Notes: a model not told the origin generated them from the letters alone. DNA of 36,435 nucleotides from Oscillospiraceae bacterium (GCA_017521325.1 JAFXCV010000009.1:1-36435), one strand, 5' to 3'. Numbered from the stretch's first letter, positions 7,005 to 15,710 are shown. Numbers and translations are program-made.

Positions 7005-9368
7005 TTAACCCACAGCGCCATCACCTACAGCTGCCGATGCGGCATACTGGAGAATCTCCGCTGCATCAACGGCATCTACGGATATATCGCTGTTGAAATC
7101 TGCACGAAGCAGCCATTCCTCATCCGGAAGCTCGGGGGCATTGCCCGATCCTGCTGCTGCTGCATAGACCAGAATCTCTGCCGCATCAAGTGCGTTGATC
7201 TCCCAGTCCATATTGGTGTCACCATAAAGCCCCTCTGCAATATCTATCACATATGCCGTGTATTCTGCCTCGATACCATCCTCCACAATACGGATGGGAA
7301 TCTCCGTAATCGCTTCACCGTCAATATTTACGGTTGTCACAGTTCCCGAGATGACTTCCTCGCCGTTGATGAAGATCTGTCCCGTACTCATCGGAATCAG
7401 CTCAACTCGGTCACTGTCAGACCATGTATAGAATTTGTAGATTTCATCGTACTGTGTCATATAGTAAGGATACACATTCTCCTGCTGGGGATTATACTCA
7501 ATCGCAAGCAGACTCGAAAGTGCCGGCTGCTTCAGTGAATAGGACTTTCCATAGAGATACTCCCCATCACTCGTGTACGCACTGATGGACATGTCAGTTC
7601 CCGTGAAAGGAATCGGTTCCGTATACAGCACGGGATCGCTTCCGTCAAGCTGGTAGTAGATATCCTCACCGCCCCTTGCAGTCAGTGTAATGAGCGATCC
7701 CTCTGCAAGATAGGGTGAGTTTTCGGAAAAGAACACCGCATCCGCAGGCTGCGTGAATGCCTTCAGGCAGATCGTGGTATGGAAGGTTTCGGATTCAAAC
7801 CGTGTCGGGACAGGGCCGTATTCTTCACGATATTCGTTCTTTTCAGACTCTGTCCATTCATAATCATCACTTGTCACCTCATGACCGAATTCAAACATAT
7901 CATCCCATACAGTGCCATCTGTGCTGCAGAAGCTCCGTCCGGGAACTGCATTCATTGCAATGATATCCCAGAGCGTATCCGTATAGCTTTCTTCCGAGCC
8001 GTCATCATAATAGGTCGTGCTGTACCATGAGCTTTCGCAGGCAATATGGTAACCCGTTTCACCGCTGAGCTTTGCCGTTACCGCATACTTCGCACCGGCA
8101 GGTACAAATACCGGCTCTGCAAGATCCACGGTACGATAGCCCTCATATTCCAGATGCCCCTTGGTCACAGCGGATGCCTTGCCCGATGTCGGATCCGACG
8201 GATCAGTCAGTTCACTGTAAACAATGATCTCGTAATCCTCATCAGGCATCGTCGTGCAGAGCATCGCTGCATTGACGTAAAGATCTTCTTTTGCGGTAAA
8301 AACATTCGCAATATAGGCAGAATCGTCACCATTTTCTCCACCTCCGATGGCAACAGTGCTGCGGCAGCCGAATCTGTCATACTGGTCAATATTTCTGTAA
8401 ATATCGACATCTCCGCAGTCAACATAGTATGCACCCGAAATCGAATCGCAGGCGTAGGACATCCAGAAATAGCCATTATTTCCCCACTGTGTTCCCCAGC
8501 TGTTCTTACACAGCCATGCACCGTCCATGGACGGCTCATAGAGGAAGTTCGACGCCGGATAATTATCATCCCAGCCCACGATAGCAACCGCATGCATGTA
8601 GGAATCAATGCTTGGAACATCAAAATTGTATTCGTGATGGTAGCTGCCATTCACTTCGTCATGACATGAGGGATTATCCAAATAATCAATCGCAACTACA
8701 TTGCCTTCGCTGACGGCATATTTTATGCCCTGAATATGTTCCTTCAACTCATCGTCATCAAAGTTGCTATAAGGCAGCTTGACACAATCTGTGACCTGAC
8801 AATAACGGAGGCTTCGCCATTCATCGGCCGTGTAATCACAGTCGGCAATTTCCATGTCACCGTACCAGAATTGATCATCGCACTCAAGTACCGAACCAAT
8901 TCCCTGCGTCAGAATAGCTTGGGTATATTCGCAAAGTCCGCCCTCGTCATACCACTCCACATCAGGCTTTGAACGGAAAAATCCGAAATCCTCCGAATAG
9001 GTGGTATAGGCAAGGATCCACTCGGACATGTCAACATACGGATTCTTCGTGAGGAGATCGCTCTCCATGGCAGCAGCTGCTGCAAATGTCCAGCAGGTGC
9101 CGTAATCACCCTGATCCTTGACAGAGCCGACAAGTCCTTTCGTGCGAAGGTCAAATCGCTCGGGAAGCACTGCGGTACGGGCAGCCATCGGGATTTCATT
9201 GGAAATGGCCGTCATGCTGCGTCGGAGCTTTCCGTCCTCAGTCAGTTCCACAGAACCGGCAGATTTCACTTCCTTTACATCAGCATGCAGTGCAAATGCC
9301 TGCAATCCCCCTGTTTGAAGTACAAGAGATACACAAAGCGCAAGTGCTGTACTTATTTTTCTTTTCAT
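7005..9368 (-). CDS. Secreted papain-family (C1A) cysteine protease with C-terminal dockerin
   Basis: A 787-residue secreted protein. After a signal peptide (about 1-30), residues about 55-320 form a C1A peptidase with all catalytic residues: Gln86 and Cys92 in DQGDYGTCW, His259 in YMHAVAIVGW and Asn289 in CKNSWGTQW. Residues about 330-480 resemble the lectin-like domain often following C1 peptidases of Clostridia. Residues about 555-620 (YYQLDGSDPVLYTEPIPF) resemble a chitobiase/HexA C-terminal beta domain. Residues 715-787 hold two Ca-binding dockerin repeats, DTNMDWEINALD and DFNSDISVDAVD. A dockerin implies attachment to a cohesin scaffold, so this is likely a cellulosomal protease that processes proteins in plant cell wall or the cellulosome. 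The start at 9368 has AGAAAGGAAG upstream; an in-frame ATG 24 bases earlier precedes that site. Confidence 0.92.
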   Translation of the reverse strand: MKRKISTALALCVSLVLQTGGLQAFALHADVKEVKSAGSVELTEDGKLRRSMTAISNEIPMAARTAVLPERFDLRTKGLVGSVKDQGDYGTCWTFAAAAAMESDLLTKNPYVDMSEWILAYTTYSEDFGFFRSKPDVEWYDEGGLCEYTQAILTQGIGSVLECDDQFWYGDMEIADCDYTADEWRSLRYCQVTDCVKLPYSNFDDDELKEHIQGIKYAVSEGNVVAIDYLDNPSCHDEVNGSYHHEYNFDVPSIDSYMHAVAIVGWDDNYPASNFLYEPSMDGAWLCKNSWGTQWGNNGYFWMSYACDSISGAYYVDCGDVDIYRNIDQYDRFGCRSTVAIGGGENGDDSAYIANVFTAKEDLYVNAAMLCTTMPDEDYEIIVYSELTDPSDPTSGKASAVTKGHLEYEGYRTVDLAEPVFVPAGAKYAVTAKLSGETGYHIACESSWYSTTYYDDGSEESYTDTLWDIIAMNAVPGRSFCSTDGTVWDDMFEFGHEVTSDDYEWTESEKNEYREEYGPVPTRFESETFHTTICLKAFTQPADAVFFSENSPYLAEGSLITLTARGGEDIYYQLDGSDPVLYTEPIPFTGTDMSISAYTSDGEYLYGKSYSLKQPALSSLLAIEYNPQQENVYPYYMTQYDEIYKFYTWSDSDRVELIPMSTGQIFINGEEVISGTVTTVNIDGEAITEIPIRIVEDGIEAEYTAYVIDIAEGLYGDTNMDWEINALDAAEILVYAAAAGSGNAPELPDEEWLLRADFNSDISVDAVDAAEILQYAASAAVGDGAVG

Positions 9369-9448
9369 GTTTTTCTTCCTTTCTAAAATCACCTGTCATG
9401 GCATTTTCTTGTTTGCTTAGTCTGCTAATACAATGCAGTCCTATATTT

Positions 9449-9477
9449 ATTATACAACAATATTTCCCGATTGTCCA
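9449..9477 (-). promoter_or_regulatory. Promoter of the dockerin protease gene
   Basis: Minus strand: TGGACA (9477-9472), 17 nt, TATAAT (9454-9449), about 80 bases upstream of the start. Confidence 0.75.
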
Positions 9478-9746
9478 TACCCCAAGACAAATTTCAGATC
9501 AGATTAAGAGAAAAATTTCAGTTATTTGAAAATATGCATTCACAAAATATTAACAGTATATTTCGATTTATTCCGAAGGTTGCTTCGATTTCTGCAATGA
9601 CTATATTTGAAAAAGTCATTTTTTTACAGAATAAATATCGGATATAAAAAGTCAATAAAATGATATTGAAAGTCAACATAGTCCTCGCAAAACCTATATT
9701 TAGCCATTTTCTTTAAAAAAAATTTTAAAGATTTATCCAAATCATA
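9478..9746. other. AT-rich divergent intergenic region
   Basis: The gap between the protease and xylanase promoters contains no gene. It is strongly AT-rich with several short copies of AAAGTCA (for example near 9614, 9647 and 9669), which could be binding sites for a regulator but are too short to be convincing. Confidence 0.4.
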
Positions 9747-9775
9747 TTGACAAACATGCAAAAGTATGTTACAAT
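9747..9775 (+). promoter_or_regulatory. Promoter of the xylanase gene
   Basis: A consensus TTGACA (9747-9752), 17 nt, TACAAT (9770-9775). The transcript would have an untranslated leader of about 95 bases before the ATG at 9876. This also rules out the longer in-frame reading from 9747. Confidence 0.9.
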
Positions 9776-9875
9776 TGTATTGCAGATTAAAAACTGCAAA
9801 CAATTCACGTGCAGTTCAAATTTTCAAGTTTGCTGCAATGCACGATGCAGCAAAAAACGAAAGGTGGCAGGTATT

Positions 9876-12572
9876 ATGAAAACAAAAAAGCGTAGGGGCA
9901 AACTGCTGAGCGCAGTTTTGTCACTGGTGATGGGCGTATCCATGCTTCCGCATGCCGCACTCACCTCTCTGGCGGCTCCTGGGCAGGTGCTCAGCGTCGG
10001 TAATGGTCAGAACCAGCACAAGGGCGAAAGCGACGGCTTCAGCTACGAAATCTGGCTCGACAATACGGGTGGCAGCGGTACAATGACACTCGGACAGGGC
10101 GCCACATTCAAGGCTGAATGGAGCGCAAGCGTTCCCAGCGGTAACTTCCTCGCTCGTCGTGGACTGGATTTCGGTTCCCAGAAGAGAGCTACCGATTATC
10201 CGTACATCGGTATGGACTACGTGGCTGATTATCGTCAGACAGGCAGTGCAAACGGCAACTCCCGTCTCTGCGTATACGGCTGGTTCCAGAATAAGGGACT
10301 TGCAGGCGTTCCGCTTGTTGAGTACTACATCATCGAGGACTGGGTGGACTGGTGCCCCGATGGACAGGGTACGATGGTAACCATCGACGGCGCTCAGTAT
10401 AAGATTTTCAAAAATCAGCACAGCGGCCCGAGCATTAACAGCGGCCACGAAACATTCTGGCAGTATTTCAGTGTTCGTCAGGATAAGAGAAAATCCGGTC
10501 ACATCACCGTATCCGACCACTTCGCAGCATGGGCTGCACAGGGTTGGGAAATCGGTAACCTCTACGAGGTTGCACTGAACGCTGAAGGCTGGCAGAGCAG
10601 CGGTGTTGCAGACATCACAAAGCTCAATGTTTACACTGATCCCAGTAAGGCTGACGAAAACTACACTCCTGAGCCTACCGATCCGCCGGAAGCTCCCGAG
10701 CCCGGTGCAGACGGCTACTACTTCCATTCCACCTTTGAGTCCGGTTCTGACAGCTGGGGTGCAAGAGGCGACAACAGCGTTGCTACCGACGGCAGCTCGT
10801 ATGCTGCAGGCAGCAAGTCCCTGTATGTCACCAACCGAGCAGAGGCATGGAACGGTGCAGGCTACACACTGGATACCGATACTTTTGTACCCGGCGTATC
10901 CTACAGCTTCAGCACAATGGTAATGCAGAATGCAGCTTCTTCTGACACCTTCAAGCTTTCTCTGGAATACTCTCTCAACGGTCAAAAGAATTATGACACC
11001 ATCGCTGAAGGTACCGCTTCCAAGGGCGAATGGGCACAGCTTGCAAACACAAGCTATCAGATTCCCGCAGGTGCAACCGATCTGCTGCTCTATGTGGAAA
11101 CCGACACGAGCCTCAACAGCTTCTATATGGACGAAGCATTCGCAGCTCCCGAGGGCACAAAGATTCCTGCAGCTACAGGCGGCACAACAGGCGAACCCGA
11201 GGAAGAAGAGACCACAAATCCTCCCAGCACACCTTCTTCTGACTCTCTGAAGGATGCATTCTCTTCCTGCTTCAGACTTGGTACTTCTGTAAGCCCTCAC
11301 GAACTGAGCAGCGGCGCATCCTTTATCAAGAAGCACTTCAACAGCATCACTCCCGAAAACGAACTCAAGCCCGACGCTCTGATCGACCAGCAGGCTTGTC
11401 AGCAGCGTGGCAACAACGTAAATACACAGATCTCTCTGAACAGAGCTGCACAGACACTGAAGTTCTGTGAGGACAACAACATCGGCGTTCGTGGCCATAC
11501 CTTCGTATGGTACAGCCAGACTCCCGACTGGTTCTTCAAGGAGAACTTCTCAAGCAACGGTGCATATGTAAGTAAAGAAGTTATGAACCAGCGTCTGGAA
11601 AGCTTCATCAAGAACACATTTGAAGCAATCGCAACACAGTATCCCAAGCTTGACCTGTATGCATACGATGTATGTAACGAGCTCTTCCTCAATGACGGCG
11701 GCGGACTCCGTCAGCCCGGAGGCCCTCCCGGATCACACTGGGCAGCTGTATATGGCGCAAACAACGATGAGTTCATCATCAACGCATTCACATACGCAAG
11801 AAAGTACGCTCCTAAGGGCTGCAAGCTCTACATCAACGATTACAACGAATACATCCCCGCAAAGACAAACGACATCTACAATATTGCTATGAAGCTTAAG
11901 GGACTTGGCGTTATCGACGGTATTGGCATGCAGTCCCACCTAGCTACAAATTATCCGGATGCAAATACTTACAAGACAGCACTGGAAAAGTTCATCAGCA
12001 CAGGTCTGGATGTTCAGATCACAGAGTTGGATATCACATGCTCCGACTTCTCTGCTCAGGCAAAGCTTTACAAGGATATCTTCCAGATGGCAGTAGACAA
12101 CAGAGATAAGATTTCCTGTCTGACTGTATGGGGCACAATGGATCCCATCAGCTGGCGTAAGGATCAGAACCCGCTGCTGTTCAGTGCAAACTACCAGCCC
12201 AAGCCTGCATATGATGCAGTAATGGAAGTGGCTGCAACCATCAAGCCCATCGAAACAGAAACTACACCTGCCGAAACAACAAAACCCAAGGAAACAACCA
12301 CAACAACTACTACAACTCCTATTACCACTACGACAACCGAAGATAACGGCGGCAATGTTGAGACCGCAACAAAGTACGGTGATGTAAACTGCGACGGCAG
12401 CGTTGACATTCTCGACGTTATTTCACTGAACAAGAATCTGCTCGGTGCTATGACTCTGACAAAGGAAGGTCAGAAGAATGCAGACGTAAACAATGACGGT
12501 TCCACATCTTCCGCTGACTCTCTGCTCATCATGAAGTTCGTCATTAAGCTCGTTGATAAACTTCCTGCATAA
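9876..12572 (+). CDS. Bifunctional cellulosomal xylanase, GH11-CBM22-GH10-dockerin
   Basis: An 898-residue secreted multidomain xylanase. Signal peptide about 1-34. Residues about 35-248 are a GH11 xylanase with both glutamates, Glu149 in PLVEYY and Glu237 in AEGWQSSG. Residues about 279-420 look like a CBM22 (xylan-binding) module. Residues about 457-790 are a GH10 xylanase with acid/base Glu602 in DVCNE and nucleophile Glu717 in QITELDI. A Thr/Pro-rich linker (about 790-830) leads to a type I dockerin (834-895) with DVNCDGSVDILD and DVNNDGSTSSAD. Both domains hydrolyse beta-1,4-xylan; the dockerin docks the enzyme into a cellulosome. Two catalytic families in one chain is known for R. flavefaciens XynA. 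AAGGTGG precedes the ATG. It is monocistronic with its own promoter and terminator. Confidence 0.96.
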   Translation: MKTKKRRGKLLSAVLSLVMGVSMLPHAALTSLAAPGQVLSVGNGQNQHKGESDGFSYEIWLDNTGGSGTMTLGQGATFKAEWSASVPSGNFLARRGLDFGSQKRATDYPYIGMDYVADYRQTGSANGNSRLCVYGWFQNKGLAGVPLVEYYIIEDWVDWCPDGQGTMVTIDGAQYKIFKNQHSGPSINSGHETFWQYFSVRQDKRKSGHITVSDHFAAWAAQGWEIGNLYEVALNAEGWQSSGVADITKLNVYTDPSKADENYTPEPTDPPEAPEPGADGYYFHSTFESGSDSWGARGDNSVATDGSSYAAGSKSLYVTNRAEAWNGAGYTLDTDTFVPGVSYSFSTMVMQNAASSDTFKLSLEYSLNGQKNYDTIAEGTASKGEWAQLANTSYQIPAGATDLLLYVETDTSLNSFYMDEAFAAPEGTKIPAATGGTTGEPEEEETTNPPSTPSSDSLKDAFSSCFRLGTSVSPHELSSGASFIKKHFNSITPENELKPDALIDQQACQQRGNNVNTQISLNRAAQTLKFCEDNNIGVRGHTFVWYSQTPDWFFKENFSSNGAYVSKEVMNQRLESFIKNTFEAIATQYPKLDLYAYDVCNELFLNDGGGLRQPGGPPGSHWAAVYGANNDEFIINAFTYARKYAPKGCKLYINDYNEYIPAKTNDIYNIAMKLKGLGVIDGIGMQSHLATNYPDANTYKTALEKFISTGLDVQITELDITCSDFSAQAKLYKDIFQMAVDNRDKISCLTVWGTMDPISWRKDQNPLLFSANYQPKPAYDAVMEVAATIKPIETETTPAETTKPKETTTTTTTTPITTTTTEDNGGNVETATKYGDVNCDGSVDILDVISLNKNLLGAMTLTKEGQKNADVNNDGSTSSADSLLIMKFVIKLVDKLPA

Positions 12573-12622
12573 GGAGTATTTACTATTCACCTTCACAAAC
12601 TTAACAAATCCCATCAAACAGA

Positions 12623-12650
12623 AGATGCCCCTGAAGGGGCATCTTTTGTT
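12623..12650 (+). terminator. Intrinsic terminator of the xylanase gene
   Basis: GATGCCCC/GGGGCATC (12624-12631 with 12636-12643), TGAA loop, followed by TTTTGTT. Confidence 0.9.
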
Positions 12651-12743
12651 CATATATGACTTTTATAAAAATATCCATTTTATGGAAATTCGACAAGTTT
12701 CGACATTTGATTAATTTTTATAATAAAATTTCTGCATTTTCTA

Positions 12744-12772
12744 TTGACAGTTTCTTGTCGATATGTTATACT
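12744..12772 (+). promoter_or_regulatory. Strong promoter with no downstream gene
   Basis: Perfect TTGACA (12744-12749), 17 nt, TATACT (12767-12772) on the plus strand. There is no rightward coding gene for more than 1.4 kb, so it most simply drives the small RNA at 12779-12877. Confidence 0.85.
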
Positions 12773-12778
12773 TTATTT

Positions 12779-12877
12779 GGGTCCGGGAAAACCGGATACT
12801 ACTAAAATTTTAAAAGCTCTACACACCGGTTCCCTCCCCTTTTCCTATTGTGAAAACGGGAGGGCTTGGTGTTTTTT
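12779..12877 (+). ncRNA. Candidate small RNA, about 100 nt, family not recognised
   Basis: Starting seven bases after a consensus -10 box, the predicted transcript begins GGGTCCGG. It forms a small hairpin TCCGG/CCGGA (12782-12786 with 12792-12796, GAAAA loop), has an AT-rich single-stranded middle, and ends in a long two-part stem: ACACC/GGTGT (12823-12827 with 12868-12872) around CCCTCCC/GGGAGGG (12832-12838 with 12858-12864), closing with six T. That end is an excellent intrinsic terminator. There is no convincing reading frame. It does not match the SRP, 6S or tmRNA patterns I know. A riboswitch is unlikely because no rightward gene follows. Confidence 0.6.
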
Positions 12878-12937
12878 CACATTGTCTTCCGTCTGTGACG
12901 GACATCGTTTTTCAAGCGTGGATAACAATATATGCAT

Positions 12938-12968
12938 ATAAAAACCTCCCTGCGGTAACAGGGAGGTT
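12938..12968 (-). terminator. Intrinsic terminator of the rplM-rpsI operon
   Basis: Reading leftward, AACCTCCCTG/CAGGGAGGTT (12968-12959 with 12952-12943) with a 6-nt loop is followed by TTTTTATAT, a good terminator for the leftward ribosomal protein genes. Confidence 0.85.
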
Positions 12969-12982
12969 AATAATGCAATTTT

Positions 12983-13006
12983 TAGTTGACCAAATAGTTG
13001 ACCAAA
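12983..13006. repeat. Perfect 12-nt tandem duplication
   Basis: TAGTTGACCAAA occurs twice in direct succession (12983-12994 and 12995-13006) between the rpsI stop and its terminator. The rest of 12969-13059 holds no gene. Confidence 0.8.
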
Positions 13007-13059
13007 TTGATAATGGATTGCCCCAAACCGCATAAATACGCCGTTTGTAAGGGCTGAAA

Positions 13060-13461
13060 TTATCTCTTGGAGAACTGCGGTGCACGACGTGCAGCCTTGA
13101 GACCGTACTTCTTTCTTTCCTTCATTCTGGGGTCACGAGTCAGGAAGCCTGCAGCCTTCAGAGCAGGACGCAGATTTGCGTCATACTGCAGCAGTGCACG
13201 GGAGATACCGTGACGAATTGCACCAGCCTGACCTGTTACGCCGCCGCCCTCAACTGTGCAGATAACGTCAAACTTCTCAGTTGTTTCTGTCAGAGCCAGA
13301 GGCTGACGAACGATGAGCTTGAGAGTTTCAAGACCAAAGTAATCGTTGATGTCTCTGCCGTTGATTGTGATAATGCCAGTACCCGGAACGAGTCTTACTC
13401 TGGATACGGAATGCTTTCTTCTGCCTGTACCATAGTGGTAAGCTACCTTAGGTTCGTACAT
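13060..13461 (-). CDS. rpsI: 30S ribosomal protein S9 (uS9)
   Basis: A 133-residue protein of usual length. It has the N-terminal [17 protein letters not shown], the [19 protein letters not shown] core that is the S9 signature, and the basic tail ending in QFSKR, whose last residues reach the P-site tRNA in the small subunit. It is the distal gene of the conserved rplM-rpsI operon, 18 bases after rplM, and is followed by a terminator at 12938-12968. Confidence 0.98.
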   Translation of the reverse strand: MYEPKVAYHYGTGRRKHSVSRVRLVPGTGIITINGRDINDYFGLETLKLIVRQPLALTETTEKFDVICTVEGGGVTGQAGAIRHGISRALLQYDANLRPALKAAGFLTRDPRMKERKKYGLKAARRAPQFSKR

Positions 13462-13479
13462 ATCGTTCTGCCTCCTTCA

Positions 13480-13908
13480 TTAAAATTCAAGCACTTCGGG
13501 CTTCTGTGCTGCATGGTTGTGCTCTGCACCCTTGAAAGTGCGCAGACGCTTGAGCTGTGCGCTGCCCTGTGCTGTGTGGGGAATCATACCTGTAACTGCA
13601 ATTGTCATTGCCTTTTCCGGTCTTTCAGCCATCAGCTTCTTGTAGGATACTTCCTTCAGACCGCCGATCCAGCCGGTGTGCCAGTAGAACTTCTTCTGCT
13701 CCAGCTTCTTGCCGGTCAGAATAGCCTTCTCGCAGTTGATGATGATAACATGGTCGCCACAGTCAACGTGGGGTGCGAACGTGGGCTTGTGCTTGCCTCT
13801 CAGAATGTGTGCAGCCTTTGCAGCAACACGGCCGAGGGGCTTGTCTGTAGCATCTAAAATATACCACTTGCGGCTGACTTCGCCAGCCTTAGGCATGGTT
13901 GTAGACAT
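13480..13908 (-). CDS. rplM: 50S ribosomal protein L13 (uL13)
   Basis: A 142-residue protein with the L13 features: RKWYILDATDKPLGRVAAKAA near the N-terminus, VIIINCEKAILTGKK in the middle and MIPHTAQGSAQLKRLR towards the C-terminus. It is an early-assembling large-subunit protein. The ATG at 13908 has GGAGG eight bases upstream; the in-frame TTG six bases further up is less likely. It is first in the rplM-rpsI operon, with a consensus promoter and a leader of about 138 bases. Confidence 0.98.
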   Translation of the reverse strand: MSTTMPKAGEVSRKWYILDATDKPLGRVAAKAAHILRGKHKPTFAPHVDCGDHVIIINCEKAILTGKKLEQKKFYWHTGWIGGLKEVSYKKLMAERPEKAMTIAVTGMIPHTAQGSAQLKRLRTFKGAEHNHAAQKPEVLEF

Positions 13909-14046
13909 AATCAATTCCTCCGTTTTATAAAATTAGGTATTCCATCTGCCCGCTTTGCGATGTTACAGGAACGGGGATCCCAGCATCAAGATGCAATGCA
14001 GGAAGACGGGGTATCCGCAGGCGGTTACTCTGCCGATAACCATACA
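13909..14046 (-). promoter_or_regulatory. 5' leader of rplM-rpsI, possible autoregulatory site
   Basis: From the predicted start near 14046 to the rplM ATG there is an untranslated leader of about 138 bases with short complementary pieces (GCATC/GATGC; GGTTA/TAACC). In many Firmicutes an L13 leader binds a ribosomal protein to control this operon. I cannot confirm that this leader matches that family. Confidence 0.4.
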
Positions 14047-14052
14047 ACAAAT

Positions 14053-14081
14053 ATTATACACCATTTTTTGTACGTTGTCAA
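14053..14081 (-). promoter_or_regulatory. Promoter of rplM-rpsI
   Basis: Minus strand: perfect TTGACA (14081-14076), 17 nt, perfect TATAAT (14058-14053). Full consensus, as expected for a ribosomal protein operon. Confidence 0.95.
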
Positions 14082-14119
14082 GCCCATTTTTTCGAATTTT
14101 CGTTATTTTTTTCAGCCGC

Positions 14120-14148
14120 TTGACATTTGGTAGAATGTATGGTAAAAT
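14120..14148 (+). promoter_or_regulatory. Promoter of glnA
   Basis: TTGACA (14120-14125), 17 nt, TAAAAT (14143-14148). It lies back to back with the rplM promoter, with 38 bases between the two -35 boxes. The leader to the ATG at 14237 is about 80 bases. Confidence 0.85.
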
Positions 14149-14236
14149 ATATAATATAGTGCATAAAATGTGTTGAAAACGACAATCGTTGCAACGGACC
14201 GATGCCACTATAATGAAACAAATAAGGAGTGTAATT

Positions 14237-15667
14237 ATGTTTAAAACCTTTGAAGAAGCAAAACAGTTCTGTGCAGACAATAAAGTACAGATGCTCGATT
14301 TTAAGATGGTCGATCTTGACGGCCGTTGGAGACACATTGCGATTCCCGAGAGCCGCTTTGTTCCGGATCTGATGGAATCCGGTATCGGCTTTGACGGCTC
14401 CAACTACGGCTTTGCGCCGGTTGAGAAGAGTGACATGATCTTCATCCCCGATCTGTCCAGCGCATCCCTCGATCCTTTCGCAGAGGTGACAACGCTTTCC
14501 ATGATTGGCGACGTTTATGTCATTGCAAGCCCCAATTACCGCTTCAATCAGGATCCCAGAAATGTTTCCAAGCATGCGGTGGAATATCTGAAATCCACAG
14601 GCATTGCGGATGAAATGATCATCGGCCCTGAGTTTGAGTTCCATATTTTCGATGACGTTGCATACAGCGTAAAGCCTGAAGATATGTCCTTCACTGTAGA
14701 TACAAGACAGGCTTCGTGGAATTCCGCATATACCTCCGGCAACAACAAGGGCTACATCACACCCGGTCACCGTGGCTATCACGCAGACCTGCCCAACGAC
14801 ATCACCTACGATCTGAGAAGCCGCATCTGCCTGATGCTCGAAGAGCGTGGCATCAAGGTGAAGTACCACCACCATGAGGTTGGCGGCTCCGGTCAGGTGG
14901 AGATCGAGGTTGAGCTTGGCGAGATGACAAAAATGGCGGACAACACCATGACCATCAAGTACATGGTAAAGAATGCTGCACTGCAGGAGGGCAGAACCGC
15001 TACTTTCATGCCCAAGCCCATCTACAGTGAGGCTGGCAACGGCATGCATGTTCACATGCTGCTGTTCAAGGATGGCAAGCCTGTATTCTATGATCCGAAC
15101 GGCTATTCTGAGCTGTCCGATACCGCACTGTATTTCATCGGTGGTCTGCTCAAGCATGCAGGCTCCCTGTGTGCATTCACAAACCCGTCCACGAACTCCT
15201 TCAAGCGTCTGGTTCCGGGCTTTGAGGCACCGGTTACCATCGGCTATGCAACCTCCAACCGCAGTGCCGTTGTTCGTATTCCGGCTTATGCAAAGGCTCC
15301 CGACAAGCGTCGTTTTGAGCTTCGCAGCCCCGACGCAACCTGCAACCCGTACTATGCATATTCCGCAATTCTCATGGCAGGTATTGACGGCGTGAAGAAC
15401 AAGATTGATCCTTCCAAGTGCGGCTGGGGTCCGTTCGACTTCAATCTGTACAACCTTTCCGATGAGGAGAAGGCACAGATTCAGGCTCTGCCCAAGTCCC
15501 TTGACGAGGCACTTGACGCTCTGGAGGCTGACCACGACTACCTGACAGAGGGCGGCGTATTCCCCGAAAGACTGATCGAAATCTGGCTCAAGAAGAAGCG
15601 TGCTGAAGCTGCTGCGATCAACAAAATTCCGCATCCGGCTGAATTTGCAAGCTACTACGATCTGTAA
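14237..15667 (+). CDS. glnA: Glutamine synthetase, type I
   Basis: A 476-residue GSI that makes glutamine from glutamate, ammonia and ATP. Visible are the N-terminal beta-grasp part with the DLDGRWRH strand, ESGIGFDGS, the metal-binding EFEFHIFD, the HHHEVGGSGQVEIEV segment, the GNGMHVHM ATP-site motif, and NPSTNSFKRLVPGFEAP of the glutamate flap region. The NLYNLSDEE stretch contains Tyr405, at the position corresponding to the adenylylated tyrosine of enterobacterial GSI; Clostridia generally lack the adenylyltransferase, so modification is not implied. The start at 14237 has AAGGAG upstream. The gene stands alone, with its own promoter and a terminator shared in part with the convergent GH16 gene. 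Confidence 0.97.
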   Translation: MFKTFEEAKQFCADNKVQMLDFKMVDLDGRWRHIAIPESRFVPDLMESGIGFDGSNYGFAPVEKSDMIFIPDLSSASLDPFAEVTTLSMIGDVYVIASPNYRFNQDPRNVSKHAVEYLKSTGIADEMIIGPEFEFHIFDDVAYSVKPEDMSFTVDTRQASWNSAYTSGNNKGYITPGHRGYHADLPNDITYDLRSRICLMLEERGIKVKYHHHEVGGSGQVEIEVELGEMTKMADNTMTIKYMVKNAALQEGRTATFMPKPIYSEAGNGMHVHMLLFKDGKPVFYDPNGYSELSDTALYFIGGLLKHAGSLCAFTNPSTNSFKRLVPGFEAPVTIGYATSNRSAVVRIPAYAKAPDKRRFELRSPDATCNPYYAYSAILMAGIDGVKNKIDPSKCGWGPFDFNLYNLSDEEKAQIQALPKSLDEALDALEADHDYLTEGGVFPERLIEIWLKKKRAEAAAINKIPHPAEFASYYDL

Positions 15668-15676
15668 GATATTCAA

Positions 15677-15709
15677 AATCCCCGTGATGAAAATCACGGG
15701 GATTTTTTA
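15677..15709 (+). terminator. Intrinsic terminator of glnA
   Basis: AATCCCCGTGAT/ATCACGGGGATT (15677-15688 with 15693-15704), GAAA loop, followed by a T run. The AT flanks would let it act on both strands. Confidence 0.93.
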
Positions 15710-15710
15710 T

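Noticed and set aside
9921..11498. Long open frame of 525 codons opposite the xylanase
   Set aside because: Antisense of a well-supported multidomain enzyme; Cys- and Val-rich composition typical of antisense reading.
12850..13035. Small open frame of 61 codons downstream of the small RNA
   Set aside because: It runs through a terminator hairpin on each side and has no ribosome site or similarity.
14078..15697. Long open frame of 539 codons on the minus strand opposite glnA
   Set aside because: It is the antisense of a clear glutamine synthetase, has no recognisable domain and no ribosome site; long antisense frames are a codon-usage effect here.
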